NCBI GenBank assembly: GCA_032718475.1
Contig: JAUCBJ010002009.1
Location: 1-47,786 of the forward strand
Length of the DNA stretch: 47,786 nucleotides
From: Nemertoderma westbladi
Lineage: Eukaryota; Xenacoelomorpha; Nemertodermatida; Nemertodermatidae
Direction: 5' to 3'
Part shown: in pieces, positions 32,601-42,076 of the stretch
Position numbering within the stretch: the stretch's first letter is position 1
How the letters are laid out: each line of letters opens with the position of its first letter
Notes under the pieces: generated by a model
What the model was told of the DNA's origin: nothing
Database searches by the model: none
What the model saw: the letters and a program-made list of their open reading frames with translations, nothing else
Translations under genes and position numbers: made by a program

Positions 32601-35600
32601 TCCCACTGTGTCTCTCTTCAATCTTACCTCCTATGTAGCTCCCACTGTGTCTATCTTCACTATTACCTCCTATGTAGCTCCCACTGTGTATATCTTCACT
32701 ATTACCTCCTATGTAGCTCCCACTGTGTCTCTCTTCACTCTTACCGCCTCAGTAGCTCCCACTGTGTCTCTCTTCACTCTTACCTCCTCAGTAGCTCCCA
32801 CTGTGTCTCTCTTCACTCTTACCTCCTCAGTAGCTCCCACTGTGTCTCTCTTCACTCTTACCGCCTCAGTAGCTCCCACTGTGTCTCTCTTCACTCTTAC
32901 CTCCTCAGTAGCTCCCACTGTGTCTCTCTTCACTCTTACCTCCTCTGTAGCTCCCACTGTGTCTCTCTTCACTCTTACCTCCTCAGTAGCTCCCACTGTG
33001 TCTCTCTTCACTCTTACCTCCTCATGTAGCTCCCACTGTGTCTCTCTTCACTCTTACCTCCTCTGTAGCTCCCACTGTGTCTCTCTTCACTCTTACCTCC
33101 TCAGTAGCTCCCACTGTGTCTCTCTTCACTCTTACCTCCTCAGTAGCTCCCACTGTGTCTCTCTTCACTCTTACCTCCTCAGTAGCTCCCACTGTGTCTC
33201 TCTTCACTCTTACCTCCTCATGTAGCTCCCACTGTGTCTCTCTTCACTCTTACCTCCTCAGTAGCTCCCACTGTGTCTCTCTTCACTCTTACCTCCTCAG
33301 TAGCTCCCACTGTGTCTCTCTTCACTCTTACCTCCTCTGTAGCTCCCACTGTGTCTCTCTTCACTCTTACCTCCTCAGTAGCTCCCACTGTGTCTCTCTT
33401 CACTCTTACCTCCTCATGTAGCTCCCACTGTGTCTCTCTTCACTATTACCTCCTATGTAGCTCCCACTGTGTCTCTCTTCACTATTACCTCCTCTGTAGC
33501 TCCCACTGTGTCTCTCTTCACTCTTACCTCCTCAGTAGCTCCCACTGTGTCTCTCTTCACTCTTACCTCCTCTGTAGCTCCCACTGTGTCTCTCTTCACT
33601 CTTACCTCCTCAGTAGCTCCCACTGTGTCTCTCTTCACTCTTACCTCCTCTGTAGCTCCCACTGTGTCTCTCTTCACTATTACCTCCTATGTAGCTCCCA
33701 CTGTGTCTCTCTTCACTCTTACCTCCTCTGTAGCTCCCACTGTGTCTCTCTTCACTCTTACCTCCTCTGTAGCTCCCACTGTGTCTCTCTTCACTCTTAC
33801 CTCCTCTGTAGCTCCCACTGTGTCTCTCTTCACTATTACCTCCTATGTAGCTCCCACTGTGTCTCTCTTCACTATTACCTCCTCAGTAGCTCCCACTGTG
33901 TCTCTCTTCACTCTTACCTCCTCAGTAGCTCCCACTGTGTCTCTCTTCACTCTTACCTCCTCAGTAGCTCCCACTGTGTCTCTCTTCACTCTTACCTCCT
34001 CAGTAGCTCCCACTGTGTCTCTCTTCACTCTTACCTCCTCAGTAGCTCCCACTGTGTCTCTCTTCACTCTTACCTCCTCAGTAGCTCCCACTGTGTCTCT
34101 CTTCACTCTTACCTCCTCATGTAGCTCCCACTGTGTCTCTCTTCACTCTTACCTCCTCAGTAGCTCCCACTGTGTCTCTCTTCAATCTTACCTCCTCAGT
34201 AGCTCCCACTGTGTCTCTCTTCACTCTTACCTCCTCTGTAGCTCCCACTGTGTCTCTCTTCACTATTACCTCCTCATGTAGCTCCCACTGTGTCTCTCTT
34301 CACTATTACCTCCTCAGTAGCTCCCACTGTGTCTCTCTTCACTCTTACCTCCTCAGTAGCTCCCACTGTGTCTCTCTTCACTCTTACCTCCTCAGTAGCT
34401 CCCACTGTGTCTCTCTTCACTCTTACCTCCTATGTAGCTCCCACTGTGTCTCTCTTCACTCTTACCTCCTATGTAGCTCCCACTGTGTCTCTCTTCACTA
34501 TTACCTCCTATGTAGCTCCCACTGTGTCTCTCTTCACTCTTACCTCCTCAGTAGCTCCCACTGTGTCTCTCTTCACTCTTACCTCCTCAGTAGCTCCCAC
34601 TGTGTCTCTCTTCACTCTTACCTCCTCATGTAGCTCCCACTGTGTCTCTCTTCACTCTTACCTCCTCAGTAGCTCCCACTGTGTCTCTCTTCACTCTTAC
34701 CTCCTCAGTAGCTCCCACTGTGTCTCTCTTCACTCTTACCTCCTCAGTAGCTCCCACTGTGTCTCTCTTCACTCTTACCTCCTATGTAGCTCCCACTGTG
34801 TCTCTCTTCACTATTACCTCCTATGTAGCTCCCACTGTGTCTCTCTTCACTCTTACCTCCTCAGTAGCTCCCACTGTGTCTCTCTTCACTCTTACCTCCT
34901 CAGTAGCTCCCACTGTGTCTCTCTTCACTCTTACCTCCTATGTAGCTCCCACTGTGTCTCTCTTCACTCTTACCTCCTCAGTAGCTCCCACTGTGTCTCT
35001 CTTCACTCTTACCTCCTCAGTAGCTCCCACTGTGTCTCTCTTCACTCTTACCTCCTCTGTAGCTCCCACTGTGTCTCTCTTCACTCTTACCTCCTCAGTA
35101 GCTCCCACTGTGTCTCTCTTCACTCTTACCTCCTCATGTAGCTCCCACTGTGTCTCTCTTCACTCTTACCTCCTCATGTAGCTCCCACTGTGTCTCTCTT
35201 CAATCTTACCTCCTCTGTAGCTCCCACTGTGTCTCTCTTCACTCTTACCTCCTCAGTAGCTCCCACTGTGTCTCTCTTCACTCTTACCTCCTCATGTAGC
35301 TCCCACTGTGTCTCTCTTCACTCTTACCTCCTATGTAGCTCCCACTGTGTCTCTCTTCACTCTTACCTCCTCTGTAGCTCCCACTGTGTCTCTCTTCACT
35401 CTTACCTCCTCATGTAGCTCCCACTGTGTCTCTCTTCACTCTTACCTCCTCAGTAGCTCCCACTGTGTCTCTCTTCACTCTTACCTCCTCAGTAGCTCCC
35501 ACTGTGTCTCTCTTCACTCTTACCTCCTCAGTAGCTCCCACTGTGTCTCTCTTCACTCTTACCTCCTCAGTAGCTCCCACTGTGTCTCTCTTCACTCTTA

Positions 35601-38600
35601 CCTCCTCAGTAGCTCCCACTGTGTCTCTCTTCACTCTTACCTCCTCAGTAGCTCCCACTGTGTCTCTCTTCACTCTTACCTCCTCAGTAGCTCCCACTGT
35701 GTCTCTCTTCACTCTTACCTCCTCTGTAGCTCCCACTGTGTCTCTCTTCACTCTTACCTCCTCAGTAGCTCCCACTGTGTCTCTCTTTGCCCGCCTAAGT
35801 ATCTCGTCTCTCTCTGCTTCGAACTCTTGCACTACATGGGTCAGCGACCTTTCCAATGACTCTATCTTGGCTTGCATTGCCTTGATCTGTTCCCTTTGTT
35901 TCTTCGCTTCAGTTACCTATGAAAAACACAAGGTTAATGACACGTCATAAATTACTTTTTTCGTAATGTTAAAATTTTAGAATAAAACCGCATACACTTG
36001 TTGCGAATTAATTTACGGTGTTCCAGTACGCCTATGTTGATATCGACACCTTACTACCTTAAATTGAGAGACAAACCACACGATGCATCAGAGTGATATG
36101 TTAATTAATACGATAAGTTCTTACGGAATAATACAAACAAATCAACCACAATTCTGTGTTACCTTTTCCAATACAAGGAGATCATTTAACTCCCTGTCCC
36201 CAGCCATCCTCTCGTTTTCATTCGATAGAACTGAATTCATTTTCTTCAGTGATTCTTCTTTGGATATGTGATATTGTAAAGCCTGACTCTTACGAACATT
36301 TTCCTTGTATACAGATCTTTCCCATAAAACAAATTAAAACAAGTTATAGTTATTATATATATATATATTATATCGATATATATATATTATGAAGATTTCC
36401 TAATTTTTATAAACATTATTCTGATGTTTTTCAATAATGCTAGAAATGCAGCAGCTTTAAACATTCAAGTAAGATAGAATGTAGGATAAGTTTGTCAAAC
36501 ACAGTAGGGGTTAACCTGGTTTTTGGCAAAGTTTGGACCCCGTTCATGAAAACAACTTTATTGAGCTTAGTTGGTCCGCTAATGTAAAAATTGACAAAAA
36601 TGAAAATTGGGTGGTTTTTAATTAATACTAATTAAGAAATTATTTAATACTAATCATATTACTAAAATTTAACACTTACCCCCTAAACATACTGACAGGT
36701 TTATTTTGCTCCATTGGTGTCATATTGTACACAAATAAAAAATATTAAAATATCATGGGTGGCTTTTAATATAAATGCTAATTAATTATTTATTTAATAC
36801 TAAATATTATTACCTTTAACAGGGGATGTTACCACATCATGAAAACAAGTATTTTTCTCCAATCATGTCTTGATGAATAAAATATTATAAATTAGAAAGT
36901 TTCATGGGTGGCTTTTAATACATATAAATGCTATTTTATTATTTATTTAATACAAAATTTTATTACCTTTAATAAAGGATGTTTGTTACTCCATTACATA
37001 CATGAAAACAAGTTTTTTGCTCCAATCATGTCTTGATGAATTGATGAAGTATATTATTATTATTATATTCTGGGTTATACAATATTATCATACTGTTACT
37101 TATCTTATACTGTACTTCTAAGATAATATAAGTCGATAATTGGGCAGAACTGGACTATCTGAATTCAATTTAAAATATATGACACCGATGAAAAACATCA
37201 AATTTGCAATATTTCATGTCGTAAGACATATGCAAATTCTCTAAAAAATCATTGTTCGAGTTATATTTATTTTTTTCTATTTTTTAATTTATTTATTTTT
37301 TTAAAAATCCGATTAAAAAAAACAATCAATAATTGATTTTAAGAATGTCATTTAATTATGTTGATGGATAAAACGCTAAGTAAAGTCTCACATTTGTAAT
37401 GAGTTTTTAATATCTCCTTGGACGCGTAGGTGTTATATTTAGGTTATGTGCGTTTGTTTGTAGGCTTACAGTATTAAATCATGATTGTTGGTTTGTGTAA
37501 AGTAAATTGTTGAGCGATTATGAGTTATTATTTCAATGAGAATGAATATGCCAACATCCATTAAACATAACCAACCTCGTGGTCTCGTCCATGTTCTCAA
37601 TAGCCTCATTATGAGCCCTCTCTGCTAGCTCAGCTACTTTCTGATTAGCTTCATGTTGTAGTCGCGCCTTCTCCTCAAAAAATTTATGTTCCGATGACTG
37701 TAGAGCCTGTTGATGCTCTACATTTGTCTCAAACATGGTGTCTTTAATACCATCCAACTCTTTTTGCATCTAAAATAATCACCAATTAAATTACAATTTT
37801 TTTTTAAAACGGGTTCGTGATCGTCTGGGGTGCCCAAAGCCTTATAATTTCTATAACTAAAATAAACATAACCTAACTAACTATAGTCGTAGACCTCATC
37901 TGTATTCCAATCCCCCAAACGCCCCAGAATCGCTAGGTGCTGGACTTGGACTAGAGGTAGCAGAGCCTGCTCCTGGGTGGCCTTGATTTCTCGCCAGCCA
38001 GCAGCGATGGCGGGTAAGTTTTGCTCTTAGACTCTCTGTCGCCGTAATTCCCATCTTTCATCTCTAGACTTACATACTGAATAGCTCGTTATCGGATTTC
38101 TATGCTTACAATGAAATGTTAAAAAAGTAATCTTTTGCCCTCATGGTGTGACATAATGAGCGGGCACTGTATACTACTATCACTATTGCGTAGCTACACA
38201 TTCGATAAACAAAATGTTCCAGAACACTGTGCATTTATTCAATATAATCAAGGCCATCTTAATACCAATGTATTATATTAGTAATAATAATATAGTAATA
38301 TTATATAATTCAAAAATAAGTATAACTTCTTTGATCAGCTGATCGAGGGGGGTGAGCAGACCTTGTATTACGATGGCCATGATATTATAAATTGCCTCCA
38401 GAGAACGAGAACCCTTCTATATCTTCTGTTTTTTTTAAACGAAATTCAAATACTCCGAATCGAAAATTCTGGCTTCATATGGACATCAAACTAGTTGTGT
38501 TTTAAATTTCAAGCAACATGATAAAGATTTAGATTTGTAAAAAAATATGGGGGGGGGGGGGGTGGTGAGGGTGGGGGAGGGAGGGGGTGGGTGTGTTTCA

Positions 38601-41600
38601 ACAGAAAATGACACTATTTCAGGTCATTGTAGATACAATTATGATACAGTACCTACCTGAGCCCTCTTTCTTCTGAATTCTTTAACCATCTTCAACTCGT
38701 TTTGCATTAATTGCACTTCATTGGTGCGTTGATTAAGAGCTTCCTCCAGATTTGATACTTTTAGAGTAAAGTCCTCGGCTAGTTTCTGACGATCTTCCCT
38801 AGCCTGTCTGCGGGCCTCCTTTAGTTGTTCCTAATAAGTTAAAAAATATACTTTATTAGCTAGGAGATGCAAGAACTACAGGTAATTATAATAGTATGGT
38901 AGTTCATGGAAGATGTAAAATATAAAAATAAATAATATGATAACCTTGGTATGTAGGCAAACGATAAAGTAGTGTTATTCGATACCAAATATCACTATTT
39001 AATTGGCCTACAACTTTATGCTTGAGTGCTTTTAGTTTTCGCGAGATGGTTGGTTCCAAAATACTAATGAGTGATAAACGAAATATCCGATGGAAGAATA
39101 TTTGAAATTCGAAGAACTGAAATTACCCGACATGTTTGTTATAGTAATTCACCATTTTGTATATGAAAAAAATGAAGAAGTTTGTAACATTGAAATAGTG
39201 ATGAAATGCGCACTTTCTTCACTAAAATTCGGATCATAGTTTTTAAGATAAAATTAAATGTTCATATTGTTTCATTATAGTACTTTACAATATACCGCAT
39301 CGCTACATGAAAGATATTCAGACAAGTAACCTAAACAACACACCATTTGGCTTACAGTAAAACTTTATTTGCGCAATATTGAGTAGACTTACAGTACTAC
39401 ATAAAGACATACAGTACTTAATAAGAACTTCCTATGTGTTGAGCCCATCTTCTGGTATATTTTAGCTGTTCCTAAAGATACTTACTTGCAGTGACTCTAT
39501 TTTATCCTCCTTAGCTATATCCTGTTGCTTTAGATAAGTGATGACGTCTATGGTGTCCTTCTCCGTTCGTTCTAGATGACTGATCAGATTGTCGTTATCT
39601 AATAGTAGCCTCTTGGCATTCTCGCGAAACTCCAGGCGGGATCTAAATTATAAATATTAAAATAAACTTACCCTACAGGCCCATGAGGAATCATTATCTC
39701 TGATAAAACCCCAACCAAGACTAACTATTTATTTACGTCATTGTGTGAAAAGTGGCACTTTCCAGCGTTATGACCCGAACGTGTATTTATGTACCGAGCG
39801 AGTGCAGCGAGGGATGATGTTTACATAAAAAATATAACCTTGAATAACCTTGCACGTATAGCATTCAATGGCTTTCATCAAGAAGTGTATTGAAAGAAAT
39901 TAATTTATTGTATTTGAGCTGTTAATGCAACTGTAATACTGTATAAGAAATATAATAAGTGTTTTAGAAGTTTATTGTTTCTACACCCTAAGTTAGTAAT
40001 ATTACTTCATAGCGTTCCAAGAGGTTCTTTGCTGCGGCAAATATACCGGTACTAAATGGCTGTAGGAAACAGAAATGAAGAAGCTACAAACCATGAAAGT
40101 GTGGTTCATCGAGACTGTGCGATAAACTGGTTTTCCCTGAAGGGTAATTTTTAGGAGGTAAAAAGCAGAGACCGGGAGAAAAAGTTTTTGTTTTTGGAGT
40201 TTTTTTTGTTTTTGGAGTTCAAATGTTTTTGGAAAGAATTTGCAAGTATAGGAAATAAAAACGTTTTGTAATAAATTTCAATTCACCTACATTCAAATGT
40301 TATGTGCGAGAGTATACATGATTGATATACCATCGTGTGCAAAATTCAATACAGGAGGACAGAATATCCGAATTTGGGTTCTGTATAACTAACTTCCAAA
40401 GGACCCTTCGATAACTACTTCGGCCTATGGCCTCAGTAGTTATCGAAGGGTCCTTTCGTAGTCTCGTAGGTGTGATGCAGGGTGATTGTCTAAGTTCTAT
40501 TCTGTTTGCCTTATTCCTAAATGATTTGGAAGCGGAATTGGCAAAAACGGGTTACGCTGGTTTGGATATTGGCTACCCTACAATATTCGCTAGATATTGG
40601 CTACCCTACAATATTCGCTAGATATTGGCTACCCTACAATATTCGCTAGATATTGGCTACCCTACCATATTCGCTAGATATTGGCCACCCTACAATATTC
40701 GCTAGATATTGGCTACCCTACAATATTCGCTAGATATTGGCCACCCTACAATATTCGCTAGATATTGGCTACCCTACAATATTCGCTAGATATTGGCTAC
40801 CCTACAATATTCGCTAGATATTGGCTACCCTACAATATTCGCTAGATATTGGCTACCCTACAATATTCGCTGGATATTGGCCACCCTACAATATTCGCTA
40901 GATATTGGCTATTCTACAATATTCGCTAGATATTGGCCACCCTACAATATTCGCTAGATATTGGCTACCCTACAATATTCGCTAGATATTGGCTACCCTA
41001 CAATATTCGCTAGATATTGGCTACCCTACAATATTCGCTAGATATTGGCTACCCTACAATATTCGCTAGATATTGTACATAATTTTGCAGATTACTGGTG
41101 GTTGGATGTAATCCGTATTTTCAGAAACAAGGGGCCGGTGTGTCCCAATCAGAATGTTGGTTTTAAAAAGGAAAAATACTAGATGTCGTGCACTACTACA
41201 TCTATTTGGGTGTGGTTTTTTCTTATACTGGTAACTTCGCCAAAGCCCATTATAAATTATGGATGTGAGGTATGGGGTGGGGATGGAACAATGCAACTGA
41301 TATAGAAATAGTGCATATAAGTTTCCTCAAACGAGCCTTGGGTGTAAAGACCACTAAGACAAGTACATCAAATCTCATGGTGTATGGAGAAGCGGGTACT
41401 TTTCCTTTGTCACTGCACCATAAGGTGAACACTATAAAGTTCTGGGTTCGAATAATTGAAATGCCCGATAAAAGACTCACAAAGTGCAATTCATAATTAT
41501 AGATTACCATTTTCATAGACATCCTTCCTTACCGTTATACCATCAATTATTTTCAACAAATATGGTTCGGGTCTGGAAAAATCTAGCAATCTATATATAT

Positions 41601-42076
41601 AAGGCACTAAAACTACGCGCAGCTAGAATTAATAGTAACGAAATGTGTAACGTAGTAAATACTCTGTATGAGTCTGACGAGTCAGCGCTATTAGTTATAT
41701 CGTAACCAATAATAATTCTCTATACCGTTTTTTTTTTTTATTTTTTTGTTATATTTAAAATTACATTTGTTTAGGTGTTTAGTTGGGTGTGGGGTTTCCA
41801 GGGACTATTTTTGGTTGTATTTTGGTAGTTAGTGCGTACAATGGTAAGATCAACAATAGTATTAGTGACTTGTTGTCATGAATATAATAATAATTATTAA
41901 CTATCGGTATATTATACTCAGACTCACTTGTCCATTATGTCCAGTTTTGATTCCCATAGCTTCGCATTGGCAGCAGCAAGTTTTTCAACACTTTCCTTTT
42001 TTCTTTCCCCACCTTTTCCCTTACCACCTTTTTTCCCTTTTTTCTTCCCACCGCCACCTTTTTTCTTTTTAGGCAT
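26454..42076 (-). CDS. BBOF1: Basal body-orientation factor 1 (BBOF1) orthologue, whole gene, 9 exons, 530 aa
   Basis: Joined CDS (minus strand): 42076-41928, 39642-39486, 38830-38657, 37769-37576, 36316-36163, 35916-35758, 27340-27161, 27035-26850, 26693-26454. All introns are GT-AG and the phases agree; the total is 1,593 nt, 530 residues plus stop, against about 529 in human BBOF1. Features: a Lys/Gly-rich N-terminus (MPKKKKGGGGKKKG), long alpha-helical coiled coil, and the family signatures AKLWESKL, FFEEKARLQ, ELAERAHNEAI, RLARNILEQRTEVEKFF and ENVDIGDLTWEQKEKV. BBOF1 is a ciliary protein needed to keep basal bodies aligned in multiciliated cells and is also found in sperm flagella. The dynein gene follows on the same strand. 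Intron 6 (8.4 kb) is made almost wholly of a 39-bp minisatellite carrying copies of the exon 6 splice donor. Identity rests on my memory of the human protein. Confidence 0.93.
26850..27035 (-). CDS. BBOF1: BBOF1 exon 8
   Basis: Acceptor TTTGTTAG|GCG, donor GAAAAG|GTAGGT; 62 codons. Encodes YPLVRTFHEGMEASTNSVED and ENVDIGDLTWEQKEK, the most diagnostic BBOF1 signature after the coiled coil. Confidence 0.93.
27161..27340 (-). CDS. BBOF1: BBOF1 exon 7
   Basis: Acceptor TTTTTTCAG|GCC, donor GAAAGG|GTTAGA; 60 codons, phase 0 on both sides. Encodes AGKYKKMLELKDKEGKKIKR and the conserved RNILEQRTEVEKFF. It has to be joined across the 8.4 kb minisatellite intron. Confidence 0.9.
27420..28874 (-). repeat. 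39-bp splice-donor minisatellite in BBOF1 intron 6, distal block (~37 units)
   Basis: Tandem 39-bp units, the first two (27420-27500) degenerate. Read on the gene strand, a unit is GAAGAGAGACACAGTGGGAG followed by CTACTGAGGAGGTAAGAGT, that is, the last codons of exon 6 plus its donor. Units vary at a few fixed points: TCA/TCT/TAT before the GTAG word on the + strand, CTCTT/CTATT/ATCTT near the donor, and GCC for TCC. TAT variants place an in-frame TAG on the gene strand. The block ends where a retrotransposon has inserted. Long + strand open frames here are by-products of a period divisible by three. Confidence 0.95.
28875..30267 (+). mobile_element. 5'-truncated non-LTR retrotransposon inserted in the minisatellite
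   Basis: Both flanks are array sequence and share an 11-bp target-site duplication, GTGTCTCTCTT (28864-28874 and 30268-30278). The 5' end is truncated inside the RT domain, just before a SFRGISLISIAAKLYNRIL segment. The frame stays open to the TAA at 30218-30220. RT motifs: NGFRKGRGTIEP, VIFVDFFKAFDSVSR, VLQGDTLAPFLF, LDFADDLGVL (catalytic DD), DFCYLGSWI; then LFRAAVVPVLLYGSPCWALT and a C-terminal RLRFAGHCFRRED region without an RNase H. The 3' UTR is only ~30 bases and ends in (TAG)n. Intactness and the clean duplication mean a recent insertion. It lies antisense to BBOF1 and is a different family from the element at the left edge. Confidence 0.92.
30268..35789 (-). repeat. 39-bp splice-donor minisatellite in BBOF1 intron 6, proximal block (~141 units), touching exon 6
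   Basis: Continuation of the same array, ending inside exon 6: the last repeat-like unit is the exon's own KRDTVGATEE codons and donor. Most units carry GAGGAG|GTAAGA on the gene strand. A minority have GTAATA (from CTATTACC) or an in-frame TAG. A 40-bp variant with one extra T (CCTCATGTAG) occurs only in the part nearest the exon, from about 33.02 to 35.42 kb, and shifts frame. The nine units at 35420-35760 are uniform and in frame. Very low divergence between units shows recent expansion. Confidence 0.96.
35758..35916 (-). CDS. BBOF1: BBOF1 exon 6, whose 3' end seeds the 39-bp minisatellite
   Basis: Acceptor TTTCATAG|GTA; shortest form 53 codons ending ...RRAKRDTVGATEE at GAG|GTAAGA. With this donor, the stretch across the exon 6-7 junction has the same length as my recollection of the human protein, with no gap, so it is probably the ancestral splice site. 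Reading past it stays open for nine more 39-bp units to 35410, each adding VRVKRDTVGATEE and each ending in its own GTAAGA donor in the same phase. Longer isoforms are therefore possible without frameshift. Confidence 0.88.
35790..36162 (-). other. BBOF1: Start of exon 6 and BBOF1 intron 5 (35917-36162)
   Basis: Intron 5 is a 246-bp AT-rich intron (GTAACA...ATAG) with no feature of its own. Confidence 0.75.
36163..36316 (-). CDS. BBOF1: BBOF1 exon 5
   Basis: Acceptor GGGAAAG|A, donor GAAAAG|GTAACA; one base plus 51 codons. Encodes SVYKENVRKSQALQYHISKE and ELNDLLVLEK, matching the family's middle coiled coil. The acceptor has a weak pyrimidine tract, but phase and alignment fix it. Confidence 0.87.
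36317..37575 (-). repeat. BBOF1 intron 4 with a degenerate ~150-bp tandem triplication
   Basis: Three diverged copies of a ~150-bp unit lie between about 36600 and 37050. Each starts with GGGTGGCTTTTAAT (36609 with T for C, 36755, 36906) and two include CTCCAATCATGTCTTGATGAA. A (TA)n-rich run is at 36350-36390. No coding potential beyond the flanking exons. Confidence 0.6.
37576..37769 (-). CDS. BBOF1: BBOF1 exon 4
   Basis: Acceptor TTTTAG|ATG, donor ACGAG|GTTGGT; 64 codons plus two bases. It carries the best-conserved helical block (HKFFEEKARLQHEANQ, ELAERAHNEAI). The final split codon AG+A gives Arg with exon 5. Confidence 0.92.
37770..38656 (-). other. BBOF1 intron 3 with a G-tract
   Basis: At 38550-38598 a run of 13 G is followed by several further G-runs (GGTGGTGAGGGTGGGGGAGG and on), a potential G-quadruplex on the + strand and a C-rich stretch in the transcript. 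A more GC-balanced patch at 37910-38040 has no recognisable coding or RNA feature. Confidence 0.55.
38657..38830 (-). CDS. BBOF1: BBOF1 exon 3
   Basis: Acceptor ATTAG|GAA, donor GCTCAG|GTAGGT; exactly 58 codons, phase 0 on both sides. Entirely coiled coil, rich in Arg/Glu/Gln, ending in MVKEFRRKRAQ. Confidence 0.9.
38831..39485 (-). other. BBOF1 intron 2
   Basis: 655-bp AT-rich intron (GTAAGT...TTAG) with no ORF, repeat or RNA gene that I can see. Confidence 0.6.
39486..39642 (-). CDS. BBOF1: BBOF1 exon 2
   Basis: Acceptor AATTTAG|A, donor CTGCAA|GTAAGT; one base plus 52 codons. Encodes coiled coil including ENAKRLLLDNDNLISHLERT and DVITYLKQQD, which align with the second segment of vertebrate BBOF1. 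Confidence 0.88.
40398..40456. repeat. Perfect 21-bp inverted repeat (hairpin) at the edge of a retrotransposon relic
   Basis: Arms 40398-40418 and 40436-40456 are exact reverse complements (AAAGGACCCTTCG... and ...CGAAGGGTCCTTT) with a 17-base loop that contains GGCCTATGGCC. The right arm lies in the RT-like reading frame (VVIEGSF), so the left arm is an inverted copy of element sequence. Confidence 0.85.
40427..41710 (+). pseudogene. Degenerate non-LTR retrotransposon relic in BBOF1 intron 1, split by a minisatellite
   Basis: The left piece (40427-40566) reads VVIEGSFRSLVGVMQGDCLS then SILFALFLNDLEAELAKTGY, the RT motif around (R/M)QGD-LSP-LF--ND. The right piece (about 41247-41495) reads NATDIEIVHISFLKRALGVK, TSNLMVYGEAGTFPLSLHHK and TIKFWVRIIEM, typical of the region after RT in LINE proteins. 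The FADD box and the rest of the palm are missing, replaced by a 28-bp tandem array. It is in + orientation, antisense to BBOF1, and its open frames are not functional genes. Confidence 0.65.
40567..41075. repeat. 28-bp minisatellite, about 18 units
   Basis: Unit GATATTGGCTACCCTACAAT followed by ATTCGCTA, nearly perfect, with a CTACC/CCACC variant and single changes (CATATT, CTATTC, CTGG). It starts at the GLDIG codons of the RT relic and appears to have grown from that sequence. Confidence 0.93.
41928..42076 (-). CDS. BBOF1: BBOF1 exon 1
   Basis: ATG at 42076-42074. Encodes the Lys/Gly-rich head and the start of the helix (ESVEKLAAANAKLWESKLDI). The donor is ACAA|GTGAGT, leaving two bases of a codon that exon 2 completes to Lys. 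The basic head is typical of BBOF1 N-termini. Confidence 0.88.

Noticed and set aside
27538-33225. Long + strand open frames (464, 957 and 1,000 codons) encoding VSLFTLTSSVAPT or CVSLHSYLLCSSH repeats
   Set aside because: They exist only because the minisatellite period (39) is divisible by three and lacks stops in those frames. The strand is antisense to BBOF1, there is no unique protein sequence, and the retrotransposon interrupts them.
37910-38040. GC-balanced patch with GCGATGGCGGGTAAGT as an extra exon or tRNA-derived SINE
   Set aside because: It is on the opposite strand to BBOF1, no A/B box pair or poly(A)-type tail was found, and BBOF1 exons 3 and 4 join in phase without it.
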